A DNA stretch of 64,000 bases, from assembly GCF_000006565.2 (NCBI RefSeq), contig NC_031479.1, forward strand, positions 5,420,289 to 5,484,288, in the 5' to 3' direction. The translations under genes and the position numbers were made by a program. The notes below the pieces were generated by a model, which made no database searches, had not been told where the DNA came from, and was given only the letters and a program-made list of their open reading frames with translations. Below are positions 36,401 to 49,140 of the stretch, piece by piece (the stretch's first letter is position 1; every line of letters starts with the position of its first letter). The DNA is from Toxoplasma gondii ME49 (Eukaryota > Apicomplexa > Conoidasida > Eucoccidiorida > Sarcocystidae).

Positions 36401-38241
36401 CAGAAAGCGAAAGAAAAAAGGCGTTAAAATGTGTTTTTCTCTCTTGCCTCTTATGGTGTTTCTGCGCAGGTGACACCGGATGTGAGCGCCGGGGCTACCC
36501 AGCAGAACATCATGCCCTTCGTGTGTATGTGAAAGACACGCAGAGAAAAAGGCAGACAGCGGAAAGGACATCTGTTTCACCCGTAGGCTTTTCCGTTTGC
36601 CCGAATCCCCAAGCAGAGGAAGGTGGAGTTGCCGGGCGAGGTACGCAGCGTAGAGCGCGAAAACGCGAGAGGGAATTCAGAAGAGCGATCTAGTCATAGC
36701 ATCGTCGAAAAAGGACTTCACAGACCAGGGCACCCTCGATCGCGAAAGAACGGTCCACGTAGTCTCTGCTGAGTCCCAGGTTTTTGGCTGTTCTGCCCAT
36801 CCGCCAACTCCCTAGTTCAGTGTTTCAGATCTGGAAGGGGGGCTGCAGAACCTCAACGGACTCGTGTGGTCTCTACTAATGGAACTGATGTTTTTCAGAA
36901 GCTGTTGCACACAACCGCCAGACACAACCGAGGGAATGCCTCAGTTTCTGGAGTTGCCCGAGACTCGAGCATTTCTCGAGTTTTTTGTCGACCCGCGCCC
37001 CTGGCAGAGTGTGCCCGCCGGTGCTCCTTTCAGCCCAAAGGGGACACAAAAACAATCAACCGTTGCACAGTTTCCTCTCTCTCTAAACGCAGACTGGATG
37101 GCGAAAAGACTATAGACAAGGGTGAATATACTCGAGCTCCTGTCTCTGAGGTCGGGCTCTGCAAAGTGACCTCGTAACCGCCGTGTACGAAACGATCAAG
37201 AACACGGAACATGCTTGTGGCATTCGAGCCTCTCTCACTCAAGCAAGCAAGCGCGGGAAGACGTTTTGCTTCTCCTGTGACGTAGCGAAAAAACGAGAAA
37301 AAACTAGCAGCGGAGATTCAGCTCGTCAGGTTTACGGTCGGATGGATTCACCATGCCCTGTCTGCGGAATCGACAGACGGACGAGACCGAGAGGGAGACA
37401 GAGAAAATGCAAGACGCGGTTCTTTCTTTTGAGGAAACACGGCATTTCGCGCTAACAACGGTTCTCCTGCGATCTGCCAGAGAGGGGGACAGACAGTTAC
37501 ACTACTGCCAGCAAGAATAAAGAACTTGGTTGTTGGTACTCATGACGAACGTCCCAATCAGGAATTGTGCGTCCTCGCATTTCAAGGGTCATAAAGAATG
37601 TCGGATGCTGTGCCTCATAACCAAAGTTACATTCAGAGTATCCTAGATGCTAGGTACCATGATGTCTCTGTTTATTCGAGTTGACACGCGTACTGGCGGG
37701 CGCTCTCTCAGGTGTCTTGTTTCCGCGCGCGCCCCTATGACACACTTTTTCCATTCCGGTGAAGCTTTTCTCTCGAGTCTTTCTGTCAGACAATGCCTGC
37801 GTTGGCGAAATCTACGAAACGGATGTCGCGAGCGTTTCTTTTAGTTTTTTCGCAAGCATCCGTTCGCCATGGCGCTCCAGTTTCAACTACCCAACAAGGT
37901 TTTTCCTATCTGCAGACTGTCGAAAATCGACGCCCGTTCGCACGTCACTGCACCAGATTCTAGACTACACCTGTCTACAGTGGAGTTAGCAGCACTGTCG
38001 CACAACAGACGACTAGCTTCCAGTTTTTCTGCTCTCTCGTGTGGTTACGAAAAAACGTCAAAAGCTGTCGAGCGATATTTCGACCTCTGGTCTCTACAAT
38101 CGCGCCAGGAGGGCCTTTCGAGTCCCCTTTTTAAGCAACCGACTGGGTGTCCCGTTGTGTCTGTACCGCCATGGTCCACGAAAGCAAACATATTCCACCT
38201 CGAATCGCCTTCTTCCCCCCCCCCCCTGCCCCCGGTCGTCA
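33491..38241. other. Intergenic: coiled-coil gene 3' flank and fasciclin gene promoter
   Basis: This 4.75-kb stretch has no supported coding exon on either strand. Open frames are short or purine-rich antisense artefacts. A small TA tract lies near 35660-35682. The right part should be the 3' UTR of the gene ending at 38242, and the left part the promoter and long 5' UTR of the gene starting at 33490. Confidence 0.55.
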
Positions 38242-41200
38242 CTACTGCTCCGCTAGCCATTCTATCGGATCTGTTGTTCGCCTTGCCACCCTCATCTTTC
38301 TGTCGTGTCCTCTCTCGCCTTCTTCACCCTCCAGTGCGCACAGACTGGCTTCCCGCTCCTCTCTTCCATCTGCCTCCTTTCCTCCTCTCGGTCCTTCTTC
38401 TCGCCCCGAGCTCCTTCCTCTCTCCCACTCTGCTCCTGCGTCTCCCTGTCCTTCCTCGAGCGGGCGACTGGCGCTGGTATGCTCGTCAGAAACTTCCAGA
38501 ACATCAAGTCTTCCTTGCTGTCCTGCAACTTGCGAGTCCGACGCTTCTGGGGTCTCTCCGTTGCCTGGCTTTCGGAAGCGAGTTGGACTCCTGTTTCCTT
38601 CCTCGCATGTCTCCGCCTTGCCACTCCCGAGCGCCGAACTCCACAGAGCTGCAAGGCTTCCTCCACTGGAGCCCCAGCGCGCGAGGCCCTTCAGGGACAC
38701 AGCGCGGGCCCTGGCAAGAGGAGATGAAGCAGCCGCCTCCCCACCCCTTTCCCGAGGCGAGACCGTCGCGGTTTCTCCACTTTTCTCTTCGAAAGACTGC
38801 GGACTTTCAGCCTCGCCCCTCTGCAACCGCAGAGTGCCCGGCTGTGGCCTCGCCGAGTCGAAGGACTCCTGCGTGACCGAACGCTCCACGCTGGAGGACC
38901 GGCGCGACCGCGAGTAGGACGAGGAATCGTCCGACCCGGAAAAGCCGAAGGACGACCGAGATGAGGACGAGAAGCCTTCGCTGATACTTTCACTTCTGCC
39001 CACGCGTTGCCTCCCCGTTTCCGCGGTGTCCGCCTCCCTTCGAGACACATTTCTCTTGTTCCCGGCCCCCGTACGCCCTGCCGCAGCCTCGGAGACTGTT
39101 CGCAGGTTCCGGTCGCTCTGGAGGTCGTCCCCGCCCTGCGTCTTCCGGGCCTCGTGAGCCTTCTTCTCCTCCTCTCCTGTCCGCCGGGATGTCAGACGGT
39201 TTAGCTTCCCGAACCACTTGCGCGTCGTCCCCGTCACAGTCTCCTTCCATCCCCTTTCCTGTGGTTGGCCGCTGTCTCTTGACGCCTCGGAAGCCCAGCT
39301 GAAGGAGTGCTGCACCCGCGACCGCGTCTCGCCGCAACTCCCATAGCGCCCCAGCTGGCCTCGCCCCTCGTCGCCGCAAGGCGCCTGCGCCGCGTCGTCC
39401 TGGACCAAGTGACCCGCGACAGGCCCGGGGCTGCTGGTACCTGCGTCGCGGAGTCGGCCCTGGAAGTCCCCGAGGCGAAGCGGCGGGACTCGCGGAACCC
39501 CAGACATGCGACTCGTCAGGGGCCTGACCTGATCCTCGAGTTCTGGATTCTGAACTCGCCCCTCAGTCGATGGGAGAGTCGTGGCCGACCCCCCGTCTCC
39601 ACTGGGGACGCTTCGACGGGAAAGAGGGGACAGGCCCGCTTCCTCCGCGTTCGCGCCCCGGGGTGAGGCCAGAGGCGCGACCGCCGCGAACGCCCCCGCA
39701 AGCCCCGGGGTCGCTAGCCCCGGACCGCTAGTTGGGCCCGAAGGGCCCCGTGGGGACCGGATGACCGAACCCGCGAGCCGCGGCGCCTGGACCCCCAGAC
39801 AGTTCACGCCGCCCTCTGCGTCCGCGAAGCCTCGAACAGATCCGAAGCCGCCGGTACGGGCGTCAACTTCAGGCCCATCGCCGAGGCCCTGTACGAGGGG
39901 CGAAGCTGGGGTGACAACCGCCCCCGTGGCGCCGTCGTGAGGACCTCGGGGCTCTCTGGAGTCTCGTGGGCTCAGCGCCGCGCAGACCCGCGACAATAAC
40001 GACGGGGACTCGTCACGTCTGCGTTGGGAATTGTGGCGGCTCAGAAGCGCGGACTCGCCGCCCCGCGAGTCCGGGAGCCCCCGCGGGGAAGTCAGGTTCG
40101 CGACCTCGAGCTGGAGAGATTTCATCTGCTGGACAGTCTGCATGTGTTGAAGGCCTTGCTGCATTGCCTGCTGGCGCGACTCCAACTCTTCAAACGCCGA
40201 TTCCGCGTACTTGATTTTGTACTGGATCAACTGGGCCTGGATCTCATGCCGCTCCGCCTCACTGGCCTCCAGCGACGCCCGAAGCTTCTCCAGGTTCGGC
40301 AGGTGCTACAGAGAAAAGAGAGAGACGAAGCGGAAAAGGAGGCGCATTGTAGAACTACGAGCCCACTGAACACGATGCGGTGAGGGAACAGGCACACTTC
40401 AGTGCCCCCGGCAGCGAACACACTGGACCGGAGGTCCTGGGAACTCGACTTCTCGTCAAAGACGACCCCAGGAGCGTAGATACCTCCACCCTGCAGCTGC
40501 TTTTCTGGTGTTCGTCGCGCAAACCGATGCACCTGGAGTACTTTGGGAGGCTTGAGTGCGTTTCGAATAAAGCGACGCTATGCACTGAGACGCTGCGTAC
40601 ATGGCTTGACATCTGGAACAAAGTCTGTGTTGGGTCGGTAGGGGACTAAAACAAAAGGAAGGCATCTGCTGTGCATCAACAGTCGCTACGGGAACTACCA
40701 CGCCTGCGGAACAGCCCTTCGTGAAACTAGAAATCAAGACGACCACAGCTGCCCAAAGGCTCCCCCCTCCGCTGACTGCACGAGCTGCATTCGAGCGCTG
40801 CAGAAGAGGGACGCGATCCTGTCGACTTCACGTGGATTCTTGTCTGCTGAGGTCGTTCGGAGAGATTCTAGGTCTCCTCTGCGTGAAGGAAAGTACCTCT
40901 GATTCGCAAATGTAACGGGTCTGTTCGAACGCCTCCGCAACCTCCTTGTGCCTGCGGCGCTCGTAGTACAACTCGCCAACGAGGCCATCTCGCTCTGTCT
41001 TCAGCGCCGCCACGGAAGCCGTCAGAGACACCTGCGAAAGAAAGGCCCAGAAGCAAAGCGCGAGGGCATCACAACATGAACTTCCAACGGGCTACGCGAC
41101 ACAACCACGTCTGCATACAAACAGAGGAGACGTTACATGTACACTTTGCGTGCTGTGGCGGTTTCATTCTCCTTGTTCCACAGAGCGCATTTTCTCTCTA

Positions 41201-44165
41201 GAAGCTCCCGTTGCCAGAGCTTGCCTCGATGCAGTTTCGGCACTCTGCAAGACGTTCGGCAACTTTGCGACCGAAAAGGCGAAGAACTACTTCGCGGCTT
41301 CGTTTCCACAGCGTGGACACACAGAAAGTTTGAGACTTGGTGTGGCTGCGACTGCCCAAGTCCCGCTCTTCCAAGCAGTCGCTGCAGAGGCCAACGAGCT
41401 ACCAGCAGCGGAGCAACGCCTGGATCTCCGAATCTCGCGTTCTTCTGCACAGATCGGCGTCTCACCAGAGCGGCTTTGTCTGCTGCTCGTTCCTCTTGCT
41501 CTGTCTCTTGTCCTTCCCCGGACTTTCCTCGCTGGTCATCTGTCTCCGCCGCAACTCTGGCAGCAGCGCGGACAGCTGCGTCGGCGCCCGCAGCGCGACT
41601 CTTCAGTTGGTTGAGTTCGTGTCTCAACGCAGCGACTTCTTGAAGAGAAGCCTCGCGCTCTCGCCTCAAACTGTCTCTCTCCTTTTGCATTTGCCGCTCG
41701 GCAGCGCGCTTCTCTCTGCGGAGCTCTTGGATGGCGAAGGCTTGCGTGGCTTGAAGCTTTGCGGCGTCCCCGACGCGCGCCTGCAGGTCAAGGGCCTTCT
41801 CGATCCAGAGAAAAAGATCTCCACGAAGCTTTCGGAACCAAAACTCCGCTTCGCGCAGTCTCTGCCTCAGAGCCTCCACGCGCGTCTCGTCCTCGAGAGA
41901 GTCAAACAGCGACGCGGTGTCGAGTTCGAGGCCTCCGTCTGGGAGAGCAGGAGGCTCTGGGCGAGCATACGCCCGAGCCGCAGCGCTGCTGTCGCTCTCT
42001 TTCGCGGAAGGAAACGTAGCGGGGAAGAGCTCGGCGGCGAGAGCGAAGGTCTGCTCGACGTCGAAGGAGGCAAGTCGACGAGCAACGGACGCTCCCTGAA
42101 CTCCGAGAGAATTCAAGTCGTCGTCCAAGGGAGAAAACGGAGGAGAACACGGCTCTGCGACGGCTGGAGGAAGATGTGAAGAACGCTCGACGTTCTCACC
42201 TTGCGAAGGCGAAGACGAGATCCCAGAGGGAGACTTCTGGGAGGCGGTAAGCAGCGAAGAAGGAGAAGCAGACGGGGCGGCAGCAGATGTCAAGTGAGAC
42301 ACAGGCACAGGGTCACGTGGAGATTGAGAAACAGGACTGAGAGGTTTCTGAGAACGCGAAGGAAGAGACGGATCTGACGAACTGGAGGAACCTGAAAGAG
42401 ACAGAGACGCTGGAGGAGACGAATCTGCGTCTTGGCTTTTCAAGGACGACAGGGCGTTGTCACCTGCTGAAGCGGAGTGTGCAGGACGCCAGAGGTCCGT
42501 CGTCTCCGCTGAAAGTGGTGGAGTGTCTTTCATGTCTCCCGAAGCCTTTCCCTCTGAAGGTCCACGTGATTCACTCTCTGAATTTCCCTTCGAAGTTTCT
42601 TTGAAAGTTCCCTTCGAGTTTTCTTTCAATGTTCCCTTCGAGTTTTCTTTCAGAGTTCCCTTCGGGTTTTCTTTCAGAGTTCCCTTCGAGTTTTCTTTCA
42701 AAGTTTTCTTCGAATTTTCTTTCAAAGTTCCCTTCGAAGTTTCTTTCAGAGTTCCCTTCGAGTTTTCTTTCAAAGTTTTCTTCGAATTTTCTTTCAAAGT
42801 TCCCTTCGAGTTTTCTTTCAGAGTTCCCTTCGAAGTTTCTTTCAAAGTTCCCTTCGAGTTTTCCATTCCAGACTCAGAGTCCCCAGAGGGGGACGCGGAC
42901 TCTCGAGCCCAGGAGGCTGGGTGAGAAAGGGAGGAGTCGCGGGACTCCGAAGAAGAAGAGGAAGAGGAAGACGACGATGAAGAAGAAGAGGCAGATGAAG
43001 AAGAGGCAGATGAAGAGGAGGCAGATGAAGAGGAGGAAGAGCTGAGGGCAGTGCCTCGTTTGTTTTTCCCCTGTGTATCGACGGTAGAGGCATGGGGCGA
43101 AGGAATTCTCATCTCAGGCAAGTCGGAGTTCTTTGTCGATGGCAACTGCTTCGGATTGTCCCTCCTTGAGCGCCTGTCCTCCGAGGAGGGAGGAGCTTCT
43201 TCCAGTGCGACCATCTTTTTCTCGGCCGGAGAGAAGCTCAGGGGAAGCCGAAGAGAACCTGTGGACGAACGAAGAGGGCTTTCTCGGCTGTCAGTGTTTT
43301 GCAGAGGTCTCGAGTCCTCCAAAGCGCCACCGCTGCTGCTACGTGGGCGTGTCGATGTGACGTTCTGGCGACGGGCGTCTGTCGAAACTCTCCTGCCGCA
43401 TCGATTTCACGGAAAACCTAAGTGACTGAGGGCGTCGGCGACAAATACGCCTTTCCCGCGGCTGCTGTGTCTCCGGAACAAAGCGGAACCGAAGAGCGTT
43501 CCTTCTGCCCTTCCTTTCTTTTCTCTGGAAGCTGGAACGAAAAACACCAACGTTCTTTGGAGGCGGCTTTTGTGCGTACCAGAAAGCACTCACTGACTTT
43601 CGCGGGTACCGGAGACTCCGAGAAAAAGTCCAGAGAAACGGTGGAAACGCGAACTGCAGATGGGAACTTGTCAAAAGTCCCAGTGTAAGACGGAGCAAGG
43701 CAACCCGCTCGAGAAATTCAGAAGCCGGTTCGCAACAGAGAGAGAGAGAGGCGAGGCGAGCCGGAAAAGGTGAGGGGAGAGCAGGTTGAAAAGGTGTCAA
43801 GACGCTGGGGAAATGAGGGCGTTAGCGCTGCGAACGACTGAAGACGTTCCAGGAGTTACACGCGACGCCAAGGGCCGTGGAAACGAGAGACCGGAAAAGA
43901 GAAGTTGACAAGTTGGGAGCTCACAAAGGGTCGAAGCGGCGTGCAGTCGTGACTCTCGTCCTCTCTCTGTTTCATGAAGATCTAAACTCGATTCACCACG
44001 CGGGTCCGTGCGTTTCGTCGCAGGTACTTTGCTCACGGGAGAGGTGCTCGAGTGAAACCTGGGGGGGTGTTCGTCGAGAAGAGAGGACTGGAGAAAGATG
44101 CTGCTCCGCATAGCCGCTGATTTGCTTCCAGCTGTCTTCTGAAAAGGAGGCGCCGTGCTGGCCAT
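38242..44165 (-). CDS. Coiled-coil protein with KGTLKENS octapeptide repeats, function unknown
   Basis: Proposed exons: 44165-44037, 43653-43594, 43364-41466, 41398-41225, 41031-40897 and 40305-38242; all junctions are phase 0, giving about 1486 aa. The last four exons are well supported; the first two are tentative. Residues ~64-230 are Ser-rich, ~230-321 are tandem KGTLKENS repeats, and ~540-800 form a strong coiled coil (ETRVEALRQRLREAEFW, IQELRREKRAAERQM, then VAALKTERDGLVGEL). Exon 6 opens with a second coiled coil (LRASLEASEAERHEIQAQL to MKSLQLEVANL) followed by a long disordered Ser/Arg/Gly-rich tail ending DPIEWLAEQ. The intron between exons 4 and 5 appears to begin GC (AG|GCAAGC) and end AG. 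No catalytic domain, signal peptide or membrane segment is visible. A cytoskeletal or scaffold role would be a guess. Confidence 0.62.
42592..42866 (-). repeat. 24-bp in-frame minisatellite encoding KGTLKENS
   Basis: About eleven copies of a 24-bp unit (agttcccttcgagttttctttcaa type) encode KGTLKENS with variants KKTLKENS, KGTLKETS, KGTLKENP and KGTFKETS. Frame is preserved by the unit length. Confidence 0.9.
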
Positions 44166-47100
44166 TCGCGAAACACAGCTACACAAAGCTCCCTTGCTTT
44201 GCCGCTTGCCCAGCAAAGTGCGAGGGTCGGAGACGCTCAGCGCTAGTTGAAGACACGCGAAGCGCCCACAGTCGGCTGGAGAGCATTCGCTGATAATTCG
44301 TGGAAAACGAGCGCGGAAAGACGACAGGAACGCACAGCCGTACAGAAACAGAACGTCCCGCAGGACCAGTGCCTGGGAGGCTGCTGAAAAAAGTCCACTG
44401 GCGTCGGGACGTGGTCTCTCCCCGGGATGAGAAGGGATTCTGCGCTTTTCTCGGGAGCGTCTCCCCGTGGAATACTTGCCCGCAGAAATAGCGAATCAGT
44501 CACCAGGGGAAAAACGAAACTACCGTCACTCTTGAAACTTGTCGGCACCATCAGCTCGCGGGAGCTGTGCCACTCTCTTTGCTAGCACACAAGCGCGATG
44601 CGACACATTGAGTCCTCTCGAGTTTTTCAACGGGAAATGGGGAGAGAGATCCCAGCATTTTCTCCAGTTAACTACGCTCTTTCAAAATGGTGCTTTCATC
44701 CGAAGCAGGAAAACTCAATTGCCTCAGCGTCTGCGAGAGAGGCGCCGAAAAGAACGAATGGCTAGCATACCCTGCAGAGAAGGTCGAGTTCAAGACGTCG
44801 ACACCAAGACGGTTCGCCGATGGAGCTCAAGAGTCTAGAAAACCTGACTTAAAACTCTTTGTCGCCTCACCTCTCGTGAAGTTTAGGAATCATTTTCTGT
44901 ATTGTCACCAACTGTGCTCCGTCGGTGGCTCTTGTAGCGCTGCCAAATTCGCTTGTTCACGATTCTTGCCTCACATGTCCTCGTTCTTCGCGGAACGATA
45001 ACCGCAGCCAAGTGCGTTGCGTCCCCTCTGTTCTCGGAAAAACGCCTCAACATGCTTTTTTCTAGACCGCTTTCGCAGATCCAAGCTGGAACGGTCTTTC
45101 GAAAGCCGGACAAAGAAATGCTCGCGAATTCTGCGTCGCTTCACGGCTGCCAGTCTCTCAACAGATTTTTTGGGGGGTTGCAGGCGTGGAAGAGTGGAAG
45201 GGGAGAGAAACGACGGAGAAACGCGGACGAATCCTCTGTGTGGCAGCGCGGGGGCTTCTCCAGGCAACGAGCTGAGTGGGACACGGTTCTTTCGACTGCT
45301 TTCGCAGCGATTTCTCGAACGGGTGCAAGACTCCACGCTCAAGGTCACCTAACGCTTCGGAGGCTCTTCGCTGTGACGCTCCACCTGCCGCTGCACGCTC
45401 AGTAGAAGGAAGGGATTTAAAGTTGAAGTCTAGCGTTTGCGTGTACCACCGTGTGAATAGAAGTCTTTCACGAAATTCTGTGAGAAACACATATGCTGAA
45501 CAGAGGCCTTACTGTACGATTCCAGAACGGAGAACGGCAACGCAGACAACGAGCAGTTCGTCCTAGAGGGCCAGACCTTCGGCCTATTGTTGTGCAAAAA
45601 AGAGTTCCTCGGTTTTGCCTCATTTCAGACATCTCATTCGTTTCTTGAAAAGGCATGTTCCATGGCACATTACGCTGGATACCGCTGTGCCTAAGGCAAG
45701 TAGCCCGGGGGTCATGAAAAGGACGAAAGAACTTGCATCCGGTAAACAAAGAAGTTCAAAGGCTAAACCCGGAGTTCCCAACTCGCAGTGGTCCTCAGTT
45801 TATGTTGCACACTTCCCGTCCTACGATAGGTTAGATTCTATATTGTCAGGGTAACGAGGGAGAGTGCTTCTTCGCGCTCGATCACGCACTGGAATGATGG
45901 CAAGATGAGTAGAAATGTCTTTGTACAAGTGTGGTCCTCACCATCCAGCACTGCATAACGAAAATCGAGTAGACGCAGACGCAATGGTACGTGGGATGCT
46001 GAATTCCCAAAAAAAGTGAAAGAGAATCTGCGGCACTACCTGTAAACAAGCATTGTAAACTTGTCGATTCACCAAAGGAATGCGTTTGGCCACTTTGTCG
46101 CCGCAGCACCATAGAGAAAGAATGTGTCGTTTTAACTCTAGTCAAGAGATGCAGACGACCCAGGTCTATGTGATTTCTGAAACTATCATACCCAGCATTC
46201 TCTGGGCATGACCCAAAAGTACAGAGATTCAGACTAATCCACTGTTTATGACCGCTCGACACCGCCACGCTACTCGACCGCTGAAGACGGGAGAAAGTGT
46301 TGAATTTCATATCCTAACACAATCTTAAGATTTGTCCACATCAGTTCCATTGCACGCATCAAATATGCATTACAAGTTTCTCTCCTACCATGGAGGGTTG
46401 ATATTCTAAACCCCAAAGCTCCCCAAGAACTTAAACGGTGGCCTAATTTCCGAGCCATTAGGTTGTGCGTTGGCAACGCAGAGCATCTGTCCGAGACTCG
46501 GTAATGGTCTCGGCTAAACAGCCTACCGTCCACAGATTCTAGCCAACTGTTTCTAAGTTCTGAGGCTGCTTATTGGTTCTTTTCTGTTCCTGTCGTCAGT
46601 GGTACCCGTAATTCCACTCCTTTTGCTTTTTTCTTATTCCACCCCCACCTTGAATATTGTCGCTGTGCTCTAGCTCTGAATTCTCCTTGTCCGTTTGGAT
46701 GCTTACTGAAATTACCCTTTCGGACTCCAAGAAGTTACAGGTTCCACTGTAGCGTTTAGATCTACTTCAGAAGCATCTGGTGCACTTTTCTGCTTGCTAG
46801 CGCGATGAGATTCTGAAGCGTGAGGCGACTGACAGGCTCATCTGCGGACTTGCTGTTACCGACTCCAGACGTGTCCTTGATTTACGCTTTTGATGCAGGT
46901 GTGTGCAGTGCTGTGCCTCATGCTTTGTGTGAAGCCAGGTTTCCGCTTGCGTGATCGAAGATCTTGGAGACAACACTTCACCTCTGTGTTCCAGGGTGCA
47001 CACCGTCAAGAAAACGACGCTGTCGGTGGAGCTTGCTGACTCTGTTCATTGAGCCAAACGCCAACGCGCCGATAGGCGTGAAAGCATGCATTTCAGCTTG

Positions 47101-49140
47101 TAGGATGGCGGGAACGTTTCTCTGGCTCTTATTTCCAGTGGGAAACTCGATGTTTTCGTGGACGTATGTGGTACGTGTGCAGCGCATGCAGTACCAGTCA
47201 GACAGCAACTGAAGCTCGACTCCAGGTTATTTACATAATGAACTGGGACTCCAATAAAATGTCAGTGACAGCGAAACGTGTTTGATTGACATGGCAACGT
47301 CGAACAGTGACTCACGGAATCACCGCTCGCTGCATAGCCACTTTCTTCCACTTGCAACGCATGCAAACAGAAATGGACAGCCACAAATGGGTTGAGCGCG
47401 ACGACTTCCGCGGATTTTTGATCCTTTCTCCGTAAGCATCTCCTTTTGCCACCGCGACTCTCTCCAAAGATCTGTCTCTTCTTCGTCGACGCAGTCCGTT
47501 CTTCCCGGGGCGGCCGACCAGTTCGTTCTGGAGAAACACCTGGTCACCAACAAGCAGAAGAGGTGGCGAAAGCGACGCGAAACCCGAGACTCGCGACCTG
47601 TACATACACCTCAGCAGTGTGCACGTTTCTGTGGAGCTTTCTTCAGAAGGCACCGACGCTTTGTTGGCTTTGCTGGTTTGAGGAGCTTCTCAGCCTTTTC
47701 AACTCCGCCAGTTTACATGGATCTCCACGTCGTCGGCCGTCAATGGTGGTGCAGGAAGACTCTTGAGGAGTGACGGTACCGCACGGCCTGGCGAAAAACG
47801 TGCTTTTCCCTCGCAGGGTCGACTTCCGTTTCCACGTTTTCTTTCTTTTGGTGAACTCGTCTGCAGCTCGGCTTCTACTTTCCTCGTCTGCCCTTCTTCC
47901 CTCTTTTTGCTCTTCCGTGTCTTCGCTCTCCTCGAACAGTTTCGAAATCCGTTTCCCCTTGCGTGTGAAGAGGCGTATCCATGTCTGTGACGGGGTGAGT
48001 CGCCGTCTTTCGAGAAATGAAGACGAGTCTGCGTTCTCCGACTCCAGGGCGGCCAGCGGCTTCCTGACCGCCGCGTGACCTGCCGCCTCGCGTGTTGACA
48101 CTTCCGCAGGAAACTCGACGCAACCCGCCATCAGCATATGTGTATACACGATATTAATACAGACACCTACCGTACGCTTCCTGTGTGCATGCGGATGAAT
48201 ATCGCTATACAAGATATATATATATATATATATATATATGCACGCACTGTAAGCTGTTGTGAGTCCTGGGGTTCCTGCCTCGAGTGTTTTTTCTCTCGTT
48301 TTCGAGGAGGAAAAGGTCCGTGGGCTTCGCCGCACTCCGCTTCGGTGTCTTGGTGCCTGCTGCCCTCTGTATGACGCGTCCAGTCCGGCCTGCAGGGTCG
48401 ATCGGGCGCGCGCATGTGGAAACCACCGCAGGGATGAGGACACGAGGAACTCGGCAAGCAACAGAACTTCAAGGCAAAAACCAAAGTGAAAAGTAAACCT
48501 GTCGACAGATAGCTGGCGACGAGGAAAGAGAGGTCCGGTCTCTGGACAGCGGCTGTGCTTCCATCGACCACGAGGGGTTCAGGAAAGGGTCACAGGGAGA
48601 AACGAAACGTTTTTTTCTTCAGGAGGACGCCCAGGACTTCGCCTTCTCAGACCTACACGCGTTAGCATGCTTTTAGTTCCGACTTCCTCCCTCACTGCTC
48701 TTCTTCCGTCGAATTACGCCTTTTTCTGTGTATGCTCTTCCGCGCCTGCAAATCTCCTCTCCTCTTCCTCTTGCGCCTGCTTCCACGCTCTCATTTCTCT
48801 CCGCTCGGCTTGGCCTCCTACGGACCGCCAGCAGAGCCGAATGTTTGCCCCCGCGGTTCTCTCGGCGGCGCACACACCACCATCCTCGACGTTCTCACAA
48901 AGGATTTCTCGACTCAGGCTGCCAAGTCACGAACCATCCATACGAGGGCTACGTCCCCCTGTCCATCGAAGCTGATACTCGGCCGTACATATACATACAC
49001 TTATATTTGTATATATATATATATATATACATTACATGTATGCATCTACACGTACATGCATATGTGTGTATGTATGTGTCTATGCGCGTCGGTTGGAGGC
49101 GAACTTTGTGGCGCAACGTTGAGTTCTCGAGCGAGAGAAG
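44166..49140. other. Divergent intergenic region between the coiled-coil and cullin genes
   Basis: This region lies between a minus-strand start at 44165 and a plus-strand start at 49141. It should hold both promoters and the 5' UTRs. The part from about 45400 to 47300 is visibly richer in A/T than the flanks and contains only short open frames. TGCATGC occurs at 48186-48192, and TA tracts lie at about 48208-48240 and 49005-49030. Confidence 0.55.
48186..48192. promoter_or_regulatory. TGCATGC element upstream of the cullin gene
   Basis: TGCATGC lies about 950 bp upstream of the proposed cullin start at 49141. It matches the established T. gondii upstream element; any function here is inferred from position only. 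Confidence 0.3.

Noticed and set aside
37869..38876. 335-codon plus-strand frame
   Set aside because: It mostly overlaps the last coding exon of the coiled-coil gene in antisense and has no recognisable protein pattern.
42592..42866. CRISPR-like array
   Set aside because: The units are contiguous 24-bp coding repeats without spacers in a eukaryotic exon.
46635..46665. PHLEYC as proof of a reverse transcriptase
   Set aside because: It is a single short motif without the catalytic YxDD motif or neighbouring blocks. I keep it only as a low-interest lead, not a mobile element call.
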